The notes beneath the pieces were generated by a model, which was given only the letters and a program-made list of their open reading frames with translations, did no database searches and was not told the DNA's origin. This document shows, piece by piece, positions 41,203 to 49,789 of a stretch of DNA of 57,662 nucleotides. The position numbers were made by a program, and so were the translations under genes. Numbering within the stretch: position 1 is the first letter of the stretch; every line of letters starts with the position of its first letter. The stretch is from contig JABSQV010000025.1 in assembly GCA_013215565.1 (NCBI GenBank), positions 1 to 57,662 on the forward strand, in the 5' to 3' direction. This DNA comes from Myxococcales bacterium. GTDB lineage: Bacteria; Myxococcota_A; UBA9160; SZUA-336.

Positions 41203-41982
41203 ATGAGCACCGAAGACACCGGCCCCAAGATCAATCCCGGCGACATCATCCTCTGGCCCATGCTCAAGCTCGACTACGAGACGCAGCCCGAGAAGATCGC
41301 GGCGCTCCTACCTCCCGGCATCAACCCGAGCGCGCGCTCCGGAGTACACATCACGGTCTACAACTTCCCGGTGCCCGACGTGCCCGAGTATGGGGTCCTG
41401 GTCACGGTCGATGCGGACTACCAGGGTGAAGATGGGCTCTACACGCTGGGCTACGGGATCGACCAGGAGTCTGCGATCTTCATCAGCCGTGACATGAACG
41501 GCCAGCCGAAGTACCCGTGCGACGTCACCTACTACCGCATGCTCGATGGCGTTCATGCCCGCTGTAGCCACCAGGGCTACACCTTTCTCGAGTACGACGG
41601 CAAGCTGACGGAGACGCTTCCGAGCCGCGAAAACCATACAGAGACCGAATGGTGGATCAAGGTTTCGCGCGGCGTTGGGATGGCGCCCGACAACACCTAT
41701 GACTTTCCGCCACACGTGGTTCGCGTCCACAGCAGCTACGCAACTGCGCTCGAGCAGAAGCTCGAGGGCCGCCTGACCTTGCGCGACAGTCCCTGGGACC
41801 CGATCAAGGAACTGCTTCCGATGGAGAGCGAGGTCTCTGCCCGACTCTGGACGCCGACCTTCCTCGGGCGCGAGATCACGCTGGCGGGCAAGCTCGATGC
41901 GGAAGCCTTCGGTCCCTTCGTCGACACCATCGGCGGCTCCCGCTGGCCCGGAGAGAACGGCGCGCCGCCCAGACGCCGCTGA
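41203..41982 (+). CDS. acetoacetate decarboxylase-family protein
   Basis: 259 aa with the acetoacetate decarboxylase fold. LLPPGINPS near the N-terminus, VLVTVDADYQGEDGLY, then SRDMNGQPKYPCDV, where Lys103 aligns with the Schiff-base lysine region. Canonical enzymes have two adjacent lysines there; this has one followed by Tyr. LTLRDSPWDPIKELLP is typical of the C-terminal half. Family relatives include aldol-condensing and other non-decarboxylating enzymes, so the reaction is open. ATG after GGAGGATTCCGC. First gene after copy 11. Confidence 0.85.
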   Translation: MSTEDTGPKINPGDIILWPMLKLDYETQPEKIAALLPPGINPSARSGVHITVYNFPVPDVPEYGVLVTVDADYQGEDGLYTLGYGIDQESAIFISRDMNGQPKYPCDVTYYRMLDGVHARCSHQGYTFLEYDGKLTETLPSRENHTETEWWIKVSRGVGMAPDNTYDFPPHVVRVHSSYATALEQKLEGRLTLRDSPWDPIKELLPMESEVSARLWTPTFLGREITLAGKLDAEAFGPFVDTIGGSRWPGENGAPPRRR

Positions 41983-42124
41983 CGGACCAGGGGGCCCGGG
42001 AGGAGGCGGAGGGCGCGGTGAGGCCGGACTCCCCTCCGGATCCGGCGCCGGAAACGACCACGGCCGATTCGGACATCATCGAAACTCGAGCCAGCGTCAG
42101 ATCCGACACACGAAGAGGAGAGCC

Positions 42125-42454
42125 GTGGAGCAGATCGACGTTTCCCGGCAGGAAATCGCGCGCTGCATCGAGGAACTGACGCTTCGGGAGTACGCGATTC
42201 TGGAAGGCGCACTGAGTCACGACTTCTGCGACGAGATCATCGAAGAAATCCGACGCCTCGAAGCCAAGGGTCCACCTGCCCTTCCGGCGAGCGAGTTCAC
42301 GGGTTACGAGACCCTGCGCTACTTCGATCTCCTGAATGAAGCCGAGGTCTGGGCGCGGGTGACCACAGTTCCCGCCATTCTCGAGGTCGAAGCCGGGACC
42401 CCGAGAACCGCCGGCGTTCCGCGGGTCGCCCGGCCAGCAGGGAACACCCCATGA
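42125..42454 (+). pseudogene. truncated PhyH-family oxygenase, overlapping the next gene
   Basis: GTG after AGAGGAGAGCC opens about 90 residues like the N-terminus of PhyH oxygenases: REYAILEGALSHDFCDEIIE and FTGYETLRYFDLLNEAEVWA. Then comes a Pro/Arg-rich tail and a stop. The HxD and distal His are missing, so it cannot be an active oxygenase. Its TGA overlaps the thiolase ATG (ATGA). It is either a 3'-deleted gene now serving as a leader peptide or a chance overlap after deletion. Confidence 0.6.
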
Positions 42455-43680
42455 CGCAGCGGCACGCCCAGCTCGTGGGCGTTGGTGAGTCGCAATACAC
42501 GCGCTGGGGCAAGATCGGCGACGTGACCGAGCACGCACTGGCCTGCCAGGCGATCCAGCGTGCGGTCGCGGATGCCGGCCTGTCGCTGGACGACGTCGAC
42601 GGCCTGGCGTCCTTCGCCGAGGATCGCAACGAAGCCGTCTTCCTCGCGGCCGAGTTGGGGCTCCCCGCGCTGCGCTTCGCCAACATGGTCTGGATGCCTG
42701 GCGGAGGCGGCGGCTGCGCGGCCGTCTCCAACGCCGCGATGGCAGTGGAGACGGGCCAGGCCGAAGTCGTCGTCGTCTACCGCTCGCTGTGCCAGGGACA
42801 GTTCTTTCGATTCGGTTCCGCGGGGGTGGATGCTTCTGCTCCCGCTCCCGCAAACCCGAAACCCCCGACCGTGCAGCAGGCCAACTCGTTGCTGCTGGCA
42901 TCCCTGGGCTTCGCGATGCCCTTCGGCTTGCTGATGGCGGCCGCCGCGTACGCCCTGCCCACGCGACGTCACATGCACCTCTACGGAACCACCAGCAAGC
43001 AACTGGGAATGCTCGCAGTCACGTTTCGGGAGCACGCGAGCCGCAATCCGCGCGCGGTGATGGGTGGCCGCCCGATGACGCTCGAGGATCACCAGGCTTC
43101 GCCCATGATCGCGGATCCACATCGCCTGTTTGACTGCTGTCTCGAAAGCGATGGGGCCTGCGCGGTCGTCGTGACCACGGCGGAGCGCGCTCGCGACCTC
43201 GCGGCACGGCCGATCGAGATCCTTGCCAGCGAGCAGGGGGCCCCCAAGGGATACGCGTTCGGGCCATTCAGCAACGCCAACGTCGCCGATGAGATCTACG
43301 CGACCGGTGGCGGCGAGGAAATGGCGAAGCGTCTCTGGGCCAAGGCGGGGCTCGGGCCCGCCGATGTGGACGTGGCCCAACTCTACGATCACTTCACGGG
43401 CTGCGTCCTGATGCAACTCGAAGACTACGGATTTTGCGAGCGCGGTGAGGGCGGGTCCTTTATCGAAAGCGGCGCCCTGTCCTGGCACGGTGGCAGCCTC
43501 CCCACCAACACCCACGGTGGCAGCCTGTCCGAGGCTTACATCCACGGACTCAACCACGTCGTAGAGGGGGTACGCGCGCTGCGCGGCGACTCCACCAGCC
43601 CGGTCGAAAACGCCGAAGTCTGCCTGGTCACGAGTGCGGCGTGCGTCCCCTCGAGCGCAGTTCTGCTGGGGCGGAAATGA
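42451..43680 (+). CDS. thiolase-like protein (SCP-x/Ltp2 type), DUF35 partner
   Basis: 409-aa thiolase fold of the lipid-transfer-protein group. PGGGGGCAAVSNAAMAV occupies the N-terminal nucleophile loop, with a Cys that may or may not align with the catalytic one. The C-terminal loop LPTNTHGGSLSEAYIHGLNHV is the form seen in thiolase-like proteins that work with DUF35 partners, including the steroid side-chain aldolase Ltp2. The ATGA overlap with the DUF35 gene downstream supports a complex. It may cleave or condense a CoA thioester, or act as a retro-aldolase. Confidence 0.87.
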   Translation: MTQRHAQLVGVGESQYTRWGKIGDVTEHALACQAIQRAVADAGLSLDDVDGLASFAEDRNEAVFLAAELGLPALRFANMVWMPGGGGGCAAVSNAAMAVETGQAEVVVVYRSLCQGQFFRFGSAGVDASAPAPANPKPPTVQQANSLLLASLGFAMPFGLLMAAAAYALPTRRHMHLYGTTSKQLGMLAVTFREHASRNPRAVMGGRPMTLEDHQASPMIADPHRLFDCCLESDGACAVVVTTAERARDLAARPIEILASEQGAPKGYAFGPFSNANVADEIYATGGGEEMAKRLWAKAGLGPADVDVAQLYDHFTGCVLMQLEDYGFCERGEGGSFIESGALSWHGGSLPTNTHGGSLSEAYIHGLNHVVEGVRALRGDSTSPVENAEVCLVTSAACVPSSAVLLGRK

Positions 43681-44102
43681 GCCAACGATTCTTTCCCGAC
43701 GGCATGCCGCCGCCGCTCGCGGACGCCATCAGCCTGCCCTGGTGGGAGGCCGCCGCCGAACACCGCCTGGTCGTGCAACGCTGCACGTCCTGCGAAACCA
43801 CCCGGCATCCCCCGGCGCCGGTCTGTCCGGAGTGCCGCTCCGCAGACTCCGATTGGAACGAGCTCTCAGGACGAGGTCAGGTCTACACCTATACCATCGT
43901 GCACCGCCCGATCGCAGCCGGTCAGGAACTTCCCTTCGTGATCGCGGTCATCGCGCTGGAGGGTGCGGGCGGGTTGCGGATGATCTCGAACCTCGTCGAG
44001 GTGAAGCCGGATCGGATCGAGATCGGATTGGCCGTGGAACTGGTCTGGGAGGACATGAGCCCGGACCTGGCGATTCCGCGGTTTCGGCCCGTGGAGCGGT
44101 AG
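43677..44102 (+). CDS. DUF35 / OB-fold zinc-ribbon protein
   Basis: 141 aa. N-terminal helix, then a rubredoxin-like zinc ribbon with Cys36, Cys39, Cys50 and Cys53 (CTSCETTR...CPEC), and a C-terminal OB fold (GRGQVYTYTIVHRPI, LEGAGGLRMISNLVEV). DUF35 proteins bind acyl-CoA and scaffold thiolase-like partners. The ATG overlaps the thiolase-like stop by 4 bp, so equal synthesis and a complex are likely. Confidence 0.92.
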   Translation: MSQRFFPDGMPPPLADAISLPWWEAAAEHRLVVQRCTSCETTRHPPAPVCPECRSADSDWNELSGRGQVYTYTIVHRPIAAGQELPFVIAVIALEGAGGLRMISNLVEVKPDRIEIGLAVELVWEDMSPDLAIPRFRPVER

Positions 44103-44170
44103 GGCTTGCAGTCTTCATTCTCCGGCTCAGCATGGAATCGAGCCGCAGCCAGCTCAAGGGAGATCCTCCG

Positions 44171-45364
44171 ATGAAATGTACGGAATGGTTCATCGACGCC
44201 GATACGCATATCACCGAACCGGGCGACGTCTGGACCTCGCGCCTGCCTCAGAAGTTCCAGGACGCGGCGCCACGGATGATCCGAACGGACGACGGCGTCG
44301 ACGTCTGGCAGTTCGGGCAAACAGAGCGCCAGATCCCGGTGGGCGCGACCGCGATGGCGGGCTGGCCGGAACCCTTCCCTTCGATTCCAAGGAATCTCGA
44401 CGAGTGCCCGCCCGCCGCCTATGACGCCAAGGCGCGCCTCGCCTACATGGACGAGATCGGCGCCTGGGCGATGGCCCTCTACCCGAACATCGGGGGCTTC
44501 GGGAGCGAGACCTTCCTCGGGCTGGGCGACCCGGAGTTGATGCTCGCGTGCGTACGCGCCTACAACGACTGGCTGATCGAGTGGATCTCTCCCGACCCGA
44601 GCCGCTTCATCCCGGTGATGGCGACCCCGTTCTGGGACGTCGACGCGGCGGTGGGCGAAATCCACCGCTGCCGTGAACTCGGGCATCGGGCCATCCTCTT
44701 CACCAGCGCGCCCCAGGATTTCGGCATGCCGTTCATCGGCGACGTCCACTGGAATCCGATCTGGAGCGCCGTCCAGGACGTCGACCTCCCCATCAGCCTG
44801 CACATCGGCAGCGGGGACTTCCAGGACCAGCTCATGAATCCCGCTCGCTTCGCCGCACACGGCGTCCGGGCCAGTACGGTCTCGGGGTCGATGTCCATCC
44901 TGCTCGCCAACGCGATCCAGCTGATGGACGTCGTGATGTCGGGGATTCTGCCGCGAAATCCACGGCTCCGGATCGCATGCGTGGAGAGCGGAATCGGGTG
45001 GCTGCCCTTCGTGAAGGAGGCCCTCGACCACGGCTTCAACTACACCAACGTGCCTGGCGAGAAACCCGAGTTCACGAAAAAGCCCAGCGAGTACCTGCGC
45101 GAGCAGGTCTGGGCCTGCACCTTCTTCGAGGAGTTTCCGTCGAACAACTTCCTGGAGGAGATCGGGAGCGATCGCGTCCTCTTCGAGACCGATTATCCGC
45201 ACCCGATCTGCCTCTACGGAAGCGAGGTCCGGCAGAAGATCGACGCGGCCTTCGGCAAGCTGGCTCCACAGGTTCGGCAGAAGATCCTATTCTCGAACGC
45301 AGCCGAACTCTACGGCGTGGGCGCTCCCGACCGCCCCTGGCAGAGAGCCTCAGCGAGTTCCTAG
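44171..45364 (+). CDS. amidohydrolase-2 (ACMSD-like) family protein
   Basis: 397 aa. FIDADTHITEPGDVW (strand 1, DxH), FIPVMATPFWD, HRAILFTSAPQDFG, PISLHIGSGDF (metal His), IACVESGIGWLPFVKEALDH and LFETDYPHPICLYG (terminal Asp). This form resembles amidohydrolases found near steroid or lipid genes in actinobacteria. The ATG at 44171 follows AAGGGAGATCCTCCG; a longer frame reaching upstream overlaps the DUF35 gene in the wrong frame and is rejected. Member of the 42451-48031 cluster. Confidence 0.88.
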   Translation: MKCTEWFIDADTHITEPGDVWTSRLPQKFQDAAPRMIRTDDGVDVWQFGQTERQIPVGATAMAGWPEPFPSIPRNLDECPPAAYDAKARLAYMDEIGAWAMALYPNIGGFGSETFLGLGDPELMLACVRAYNDWLIEWISPDPSRFIPVMATPFWDVDAAVGEIHRCRELGHRAILFTSAPQDFGMPFIGDVHWNPIWSAVQDVDLPISLHIGSGDFQDQLMNPARFAAHGVRASTVSGSMSILLANAIQLMDVVMSGILPRNPRLRIACVESGIGWLPFVKEALDHGFNYTNVPGEKPEFTKKPSEYLREQVWACTFFEEFPSNNFLEEIGSDRVLFETDYPHPICLYGSEVRQKIDAAFGKLAPQVRQKILFSNAAELYGVGAPDRPWQRASASS

Positions 45365-45438
45365 AAGTTCCGGCGCAGACGTGAGACGCTTGCGCCCGGG
45401 GAAATCATGCAGCGCCGAATTGATCGGTCCCAGACACG

Positions 45439-46920
45439 ATGACTGCCACCCACACGACGACAGCCGACTCCGCGCGTAGCGGCCTGCGCTTCATCATCAT
45501 CGGCGCGGGCATGTCCGGCATCCTCTCCGCCATCAAACTCCGCGAGGCCGGCCTCGACTTTACGATCTACGAGAAGGCAGATCGCCTCGGCGGGACCTGG
45601 AGGGAGAATACCTACGCGGGGATCACCTGCGACGTTCCTTCTCATTTCTACAGCTTCTCGTTTGCGCTCAACCCGGATTGGAGTCGACAGTTCTCTCCCG
45701 GGGCCGAGATCCAGGCCTATTTTGAGGACGTCGCGCACCGCTACAAGATCGACGAGGACATTCAATACGGAAAGGCAGTGACCGGCGCCGCATTCGAGAA
45801 TGGGCGTTGGCAGATCGAGTTGGCGGATGGCTCGACGGACGTGGGGGACTTTCTGATCGCGGCGACCGGCGTGCTACACCATCCAGCGTATCCCGCGATA
45901 GAGGGCCTGGACGAGTTCGAGGGTGCGGCCTTCCACAGCGCGCGCTGGGACCACGACGTCTCGCTGGCGGGCAAACGTGTCGGCCTGATCGGGACGGGCT
46001 CCTCCGCGATCCAGATTACCTCCGCAGTGATCGACGAGGTCCAGCGACTCTCGGTCTTTCAGCGTACCGCGCAGTGGGTCATGCCCGTTCCGAACTCCGA
46101 TTTCAGCGACGAGGAGCGAGCCGCATTTCGCAGGAACCCGGAGTCCATGCAGAAACTCCGAGACGAGGTGAACCGCAGCTTTACCGAAGGATTTGCCAAT
46201 GTGCTCGGCGACGCGGAGTCCCCCGTCATGCACGCGATTCACGATGCCTGCGTGGCCAATCTGGAAAACAGCGTAAAGGACCCGGGGCTTCGCGAGAAGC
46301 TCCGACCGAATTACCGCGCGGCCTGCAAGCGCCTGATCATGTCCGGCGACTTCTACGACGCGATCCAGCGACCCAACGCGAGCCTCGTGACCGAGGGCAT
46401 CGAGCGGGTGGAGAAATCGGGGCTTCGCACGAGGGACGGCAAACTGCACGAACTCGACGTGCTGATCCTGGCGACAGGCTTTCGCGTCGATCAGTTCGTC
46501 CGGCCGATGAACGTTACGGGCCGGGGCGGCGTCGTTCTCGACGAACTCTGGAAGGGGGGGCCCTTCGCGTACATGGCGATCATGGTTCCCGAGTTCCCCA
46601 ACTTATTCATGCTCAACGGCCCCAACTCACCGGTAGGGAACTTCTCGCTGATCGAGGTGGCGGAACTGCAATTCCAGTACGTCATGCGCATGGTCGATCA
46701 GGTCCGGTCCGGCTCGTGTAGAGCGATTTCCCCGTCGCGGGAGGCGATGGAGCGCTTCGACATCGAACGCCGGAAGGCGGCCGAGACGACGATCTGGAAT
46801 ACGGGCTGCAACAGCTGGTATCTGGATGCCCGGGGTCTGCCGACCGCGTGGCCCTTTACCTTTGACCGCTTCCGGAAAGAGATGGGCCGGCCGCGCTTCG
46901 ATGACCACGACATGAGATGA
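45439..46920 (+). CDS. flavin-containing Baeyer-Villiger monooxygenase
   Basis: 493-aa FAD and NADPH enzyme. First Rossmann GAGMSG (22-27) with YEKADRLGGTW, the BVMO fingerprint FxGxxxHxxxW(P/D) at 160-171 (FEGAAFHSARWD), and the second Rossmann GTGSSA (185-190). ATGF occurs near 350. It should insert oxygen next to a ketone to give an ester or lactone. Together with the alcohol dehydrogenase 22 nt downstream, it suggests alcohol to ketone to ester oxidation. ATG start. Confidence 0.92.
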   Translation: MTATHTTTADSARSGLRFIIIGAGMSGILSAIKLREAGLDFTIYEKADRLGGTWRENTYAGITCDVPSHFYSFSFALNPDWSRQFSPGAEIQAYFEDVAHRYKIDEDIQYGKAVTGAAFENGRWQIELADGSTDVGDFLIAATGVLHHPAYPAIEGLDEFEGAAFHSARWDHDVSLAGKRVGLIGTGSSAIQITSAVIDEVQRLSVFQRTAQWVMPVPNSDFSDEERAAFRRNPESMQKLRDEVNRSFTEGFANVLGDAESPVMHAIHDACVANLENSVKDPGLREKLRPNYRAACKRLIMSGDFYDAIQRPNASLVTEGIERVEKSGLRTRDGKLHELDVLILATGFRVDQFVRPMNVTGRGGVVLDELWKGGPFAYMAIMVPEFPNLFMLNGPNSPVGNFSLIEVAELQFQYVMRMVDQVRSGSCRAISPSREAMERFDIERRKAAETTIWNTGCNSWYLDARGLPTAWPFTFDRFRKEMGRPRFDDHDMR

Positions 46921-46942
46921 AGCCCAAACAAGGAGAACGACC

Positions 46943-48031
46943 GTGAAAGCAGCCGTGATGCGAGCAAACAACGCCCCGCTCGAACTCGAGGATGTCCAGA
47001 TCGATAGTCCCGGTCCGGGTGAAGTCCTCGTGAAAACGGTGGCGTCCGGGATCTGCCACAGCGACCTCACCGTGCTCGAAGGCGGCCTGCCGCTGCCTCC
47101 GCCCTGCATCCTCGGACACGAGCCAGCTGGGATCGTCGAGCAGGTAGGCGACGGCGTGGGCGATTTCGCGCCGGGCGATCACGTGATCGGCTGCCTCAGT
47201 TCCTGGTGCGGCGTGTGTAAGTTCTGCACCGCCGGGCGCCCCTACCTGTGCCCCCAGCAGTTCGCGGGTCGGCCCGCTGGGTCGAAGTCCCGATTGAGCA
47301 ACCAGGACGGTGAGCCGATTTTTCAATTCGCAAACCTGTCCTCGTTCGCGGAGACCATGCTTTGCCCGGAGCGCTCGTTGGTCAAGATCCGGGACGACAT
47401 GCCCCTCGACCGCGCGTCGCTGATCGGATGCGGTGTCACGACCGGCCTCGGTGCCGCCCTGAATACCGTAGATATTCCGGCCGGCGCGAGCGTGGTGATC
47501 ATCGGCTGCGGGGGCGTGGGCCTCTCCGCGCTTCAAGGGGCGCGCATCGGCGGTGCCGGGAAGATCATCGCCGTCGATACCAAGGTCTGGAAGTTCGACC
47601 TCGCCCAGAAACTCGGAGCGACCGACTGCGTCGATGCCACTGCCGGCGATCCGGTTGGGGCGGTTCAGGAACTCACGGGCGGCGGCGCCGATTTCGTTTT
47701 CGAGTGCATCGGCCTCGTCCCCACCGTGCAGCAGGCGGTCGCCATGACGGGCCGCGGGGGCACGACTGTGCTGGTCGGTGTCGTCCCCATTATGGAGACC
47801 GCCGCAATCTCGCCCGCCGACCTCACGCTCCAGGAGAAGAAGATCACGGGTTCCTTCATGGGCTCGAACCGCTTCCGCTTCGACATGCCCAAGTACATCG
47901 AGTTCTACCTGGACGGTCGGCTGCACCTCGACGAGATGATCTCCTCGCGCATCAAGCTCGACCAGGTCAACGACGGCCTCGACCTGATGCGAAAGGGCGA
48001 GGCGGCCCGGCAGGTCATCGTCTTCGACTAA
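46943..48031 (+). CDS. zinc-dependent alcohol dehydrogenase (MDR family)
   Basis: 362-aa medium-chain dehydrogenase. Catalytic zinc ligands Cys38 and His59 (ILGHEPAG), structural zinc Cys89, Cys92, Cys95 and Cys103, and the nucleotide motif GCGGVGLSALQGA near 185. IAVDTKVWKFDLAQKLGATD contains Asp after strand 2, which favours NAD. Closest in look to class III-like and aryl-alcohol dehydrogenases. GTG after AAGGAGAACGACC; last gene of the cluster. Confidence 0.92.
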   Translation: MKAAVMRANNAPLELEDVQIDSPGPGEVLVKTVASGICHSDLTVLEGGLPLPPPCILGHEPAGIVEQVGDGVGDFAPGDHVIGCLSSWCGVCKFCTAGRPYLCPQQFAGRPAGSKSRLSNQDGEPIFQFANLSSFAETMLCPERSLVKIRDDMPLDRASLIGCGVTTGLGAALNTVDIPAGASVVIIGCGGVGLSALQGARIGGAGKIIAVDTKVWKFDLAQKLGATDCVDATAGDPVGAVQELTGGGADFVFECIGLVPTVQQAVAMTGRGGTTVLVGVVPIMETAAISPADLTLQEKKITGSFMGSNRFRFDMPKYIEFYLDGRLHLDEMISSRIKLDQVNDGLDLMRKGEAARQVIVFD

Positions 48032-48156
48032 GCTGCGACGATCCCCGAGCGCGGCGTGCGCCAGTCTGTTCGCAGACGGCCGTGACCGACAGGCAGACAG
48101 CGCGATCGTGATCCGGGAGGGTCCGGACGGGATCGCTGCGCCCGGTCGCGCGCCGG

Positions 48157-48462
48157 CTAGCGATCGTCACGACCTTCCGCCTGCTCCGCCTGCTCCGCCG
48201 GTTCCGCGTCGGCGAGCGCCCCGCCCTGCGTGAGCACACGCAGGATTCGGGCATACCGGCCCTGGCGCAGGTTCTGGCGCGCATTGAGCAGGACCAGGAT
48301 CCCGATCACGAAGCTGGGTCCCCAGGCGACCCCGCTCAACAGTCGAAGCAGCGACACGCCGAGCAGAGCCACGCCCACCACAACGCCTAGAATCATCGCC
48401 AACCGGAACACCCCTTCCCGGCGGAGCGTTCCCGCCACGAAGCGCACGTCGGACTCGGTCAT
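48157..48462 (-). CDS. small membrane protein, unknown function
   Basis: 101 aa. Two adjacent hydrophobic segments (LAMILGVVVGVALLGVSLL and a second around WGPSFVIGILVLL) are followed by a basic stretch and an acidic, Ala/Glu-rich tail. No family recognised. The ATG at 48462 is better spaced from AAGGGGGG than the GTG two codons upstream. Monocistronic, facing away from the GST-like gene. Confidence 0.65.
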   Translation of the reverse strand: MTESDVRFVAGTLRREGVFRLAMILGVVVGVALLGVSLLRLLSGVAWGPSFVIGILVLLNARQNLRQGRYARILRVLTQGGALADAEPAEQAEQAEGRDDR

Positions 48463-48678
48463 CGTCACCCCCCTTGAACTGGCCGGTAGGACCGATGCTA
48501 AACTGCCGGGCGGTCGGAGTCCTGCCCACCCGCTCCCGCGAACCCGGGTGCCCCCTCATTCGACAGCAAGGGCGCTCCCCGGACGGGGGGCGAGGCCCGC
48601 GATTTCGCCTGTCGCCCCGACCCTCGCCCCCTCCAGCGCGAGGGACCACGGCGGGGCGCGAGGGAGAAGACGCTGTAC

Positions 48679-49665
48679 GTGATCATCGCCATCCTGCTCG
48701 GATTCCTGGGTTGGTACCTGTACGAGCGAAGTCAGAGGCGCACGCATCCAATGACGCCGGGACTGCACGCGGAGATCGATCTCCCGCACACCCAGGAGTG
48801 GGAGATCTACCAGAATTCGCTTTCGATCTGCTCGAAGAAGTTGCGCGTCTGCATGGAAGAACTCCGGCTCCCGCACCTGAGTCACCACATCGACCTGATC
48901 GAAACCGGGAGCTACGAAAACCTGAGCCGCCGCTTCCTGAAGGTGAATCCGGGCTTCAGCGTGCCCGTGCTGGTCCACAACGGCCATCCCGTCTACGAGT
49001 CGCACGACCAGATCGTCTACGCCGCAGCGCACGCCGGGGCAAAGGGCGCCGCGTTGCTGGGCGAGACTGCCGAGCTGCGCGCCGAGGTGGCGCGCTGGGT
49101 CGACCTCGGGGCGCTGAAAGGCAACCCGCTCGTCGGCGGTGAGGAGCGTGCAGGAAACAGCGCCCCGGGTCTCACGATTCCAATCTTCGCAAGCATGCTC
49201 CGCTACATCCCGTGGTGGCGGTTGGGCGTGGGCGTGCTCTTCCACGGACAGCGGCGGCGCCCGATCCTGTTCTCGATTCTCAAGCTGCGCGGAATCCACG
49301 GGCTGCCTCCGCCGGCGCGCGAGGCGATCCGCAGAGCGCGCCGGAACATGAGCGCGCACCTAGACACGCTCGAGCAGGCGCTCGCTGACGGTCGCGCCTG
49401 GGTGTGCGGAGAGACCTTCACGCTCGCGGACGTCAGCTGGATGGCGATCCTCGAGCGGCTCTGCGAAGTCGACTGGATCGAAGTGTTCTTGGGTCAGGGA
49501 AAGCGCCCCGGCGTCGCGGCGTATTGGAGGCGCGTGCAGAAGCGCCCGAGTTACGAAGCCGCGCTGCAAAGCCAGCGAGGCGATATCGCGATCCGGGCCC
49601 TGCAGGACTTGAAGGACGCAAAGCGCTCGTCCCCCGAGCTACGCGAGGCGCTCGAGGTCAGCTGA
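48679..49665 (+). CDS. glutathione S-transferase-family protein with N-terminal membrane anchor
   Basis: 328 aa. Residues 1-18 are a hydrophobic anchor. A thioredoxin-like GST domain follows from about 50 (SICSKKLRVCMEELRL, NPGFSVPVLVHNGHPVYES, which contains the cis-Pro and the Glu-Ser that hold glutathione). A helical C-terminal domain ends with LADGRAWVCGETFTLADVSW near 240-258. GTG after GAGGGAGAAG. TAAACT at 48499-48504 is a possible but distant -10. Substrate unknown; isomerase or conjugation roles are possible. Confidence 0.85.
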   Translation: MIIAILLGFLGWYLYERSQRRTHPMTPGLHAEIDLPHTQEWEIYQNSLSICSKKLRVCMEELRLPHLSHHIDLIETGSYENLSRRFLKVNPGFSVPVLVHNGHPVYESHDQIVYAAAHAGAKGAALLGETAELRAEVARWVDLGALKGNPLVGGEERAGNSAPGLTIPIFASMLRYIPWWRLGVGVLFHGQRRRPILFSILKLRGIHGLPPPAREAIRRARRNMSAHLDTLEQALADGRAWVCGETFTLADVSWMAILERLCEVDWIEVFLGQGKRPGVAAYWRRVQKRPSYEAALQSQRGDIAIRALQDLKDAKRSSPELREALEVS

Positions 49666-49789
49666 GCGGGCCGTGGAATCCGGAGCACCTGGCCGGCAGG
49701 ACGGAAGACGCCGAGTCTGCACGAACGTCATCCGCAACGAGATCCGCTGGGTCAGCGCTGACCTCCCTCGCGCTGACGAGCAGCCCCGG

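Noticed and set aside
43922..45202. 426-aa - strand frame
   Set aside because: It mirrors the DUF35 and amidohydrolase genes and has no recognised domain.
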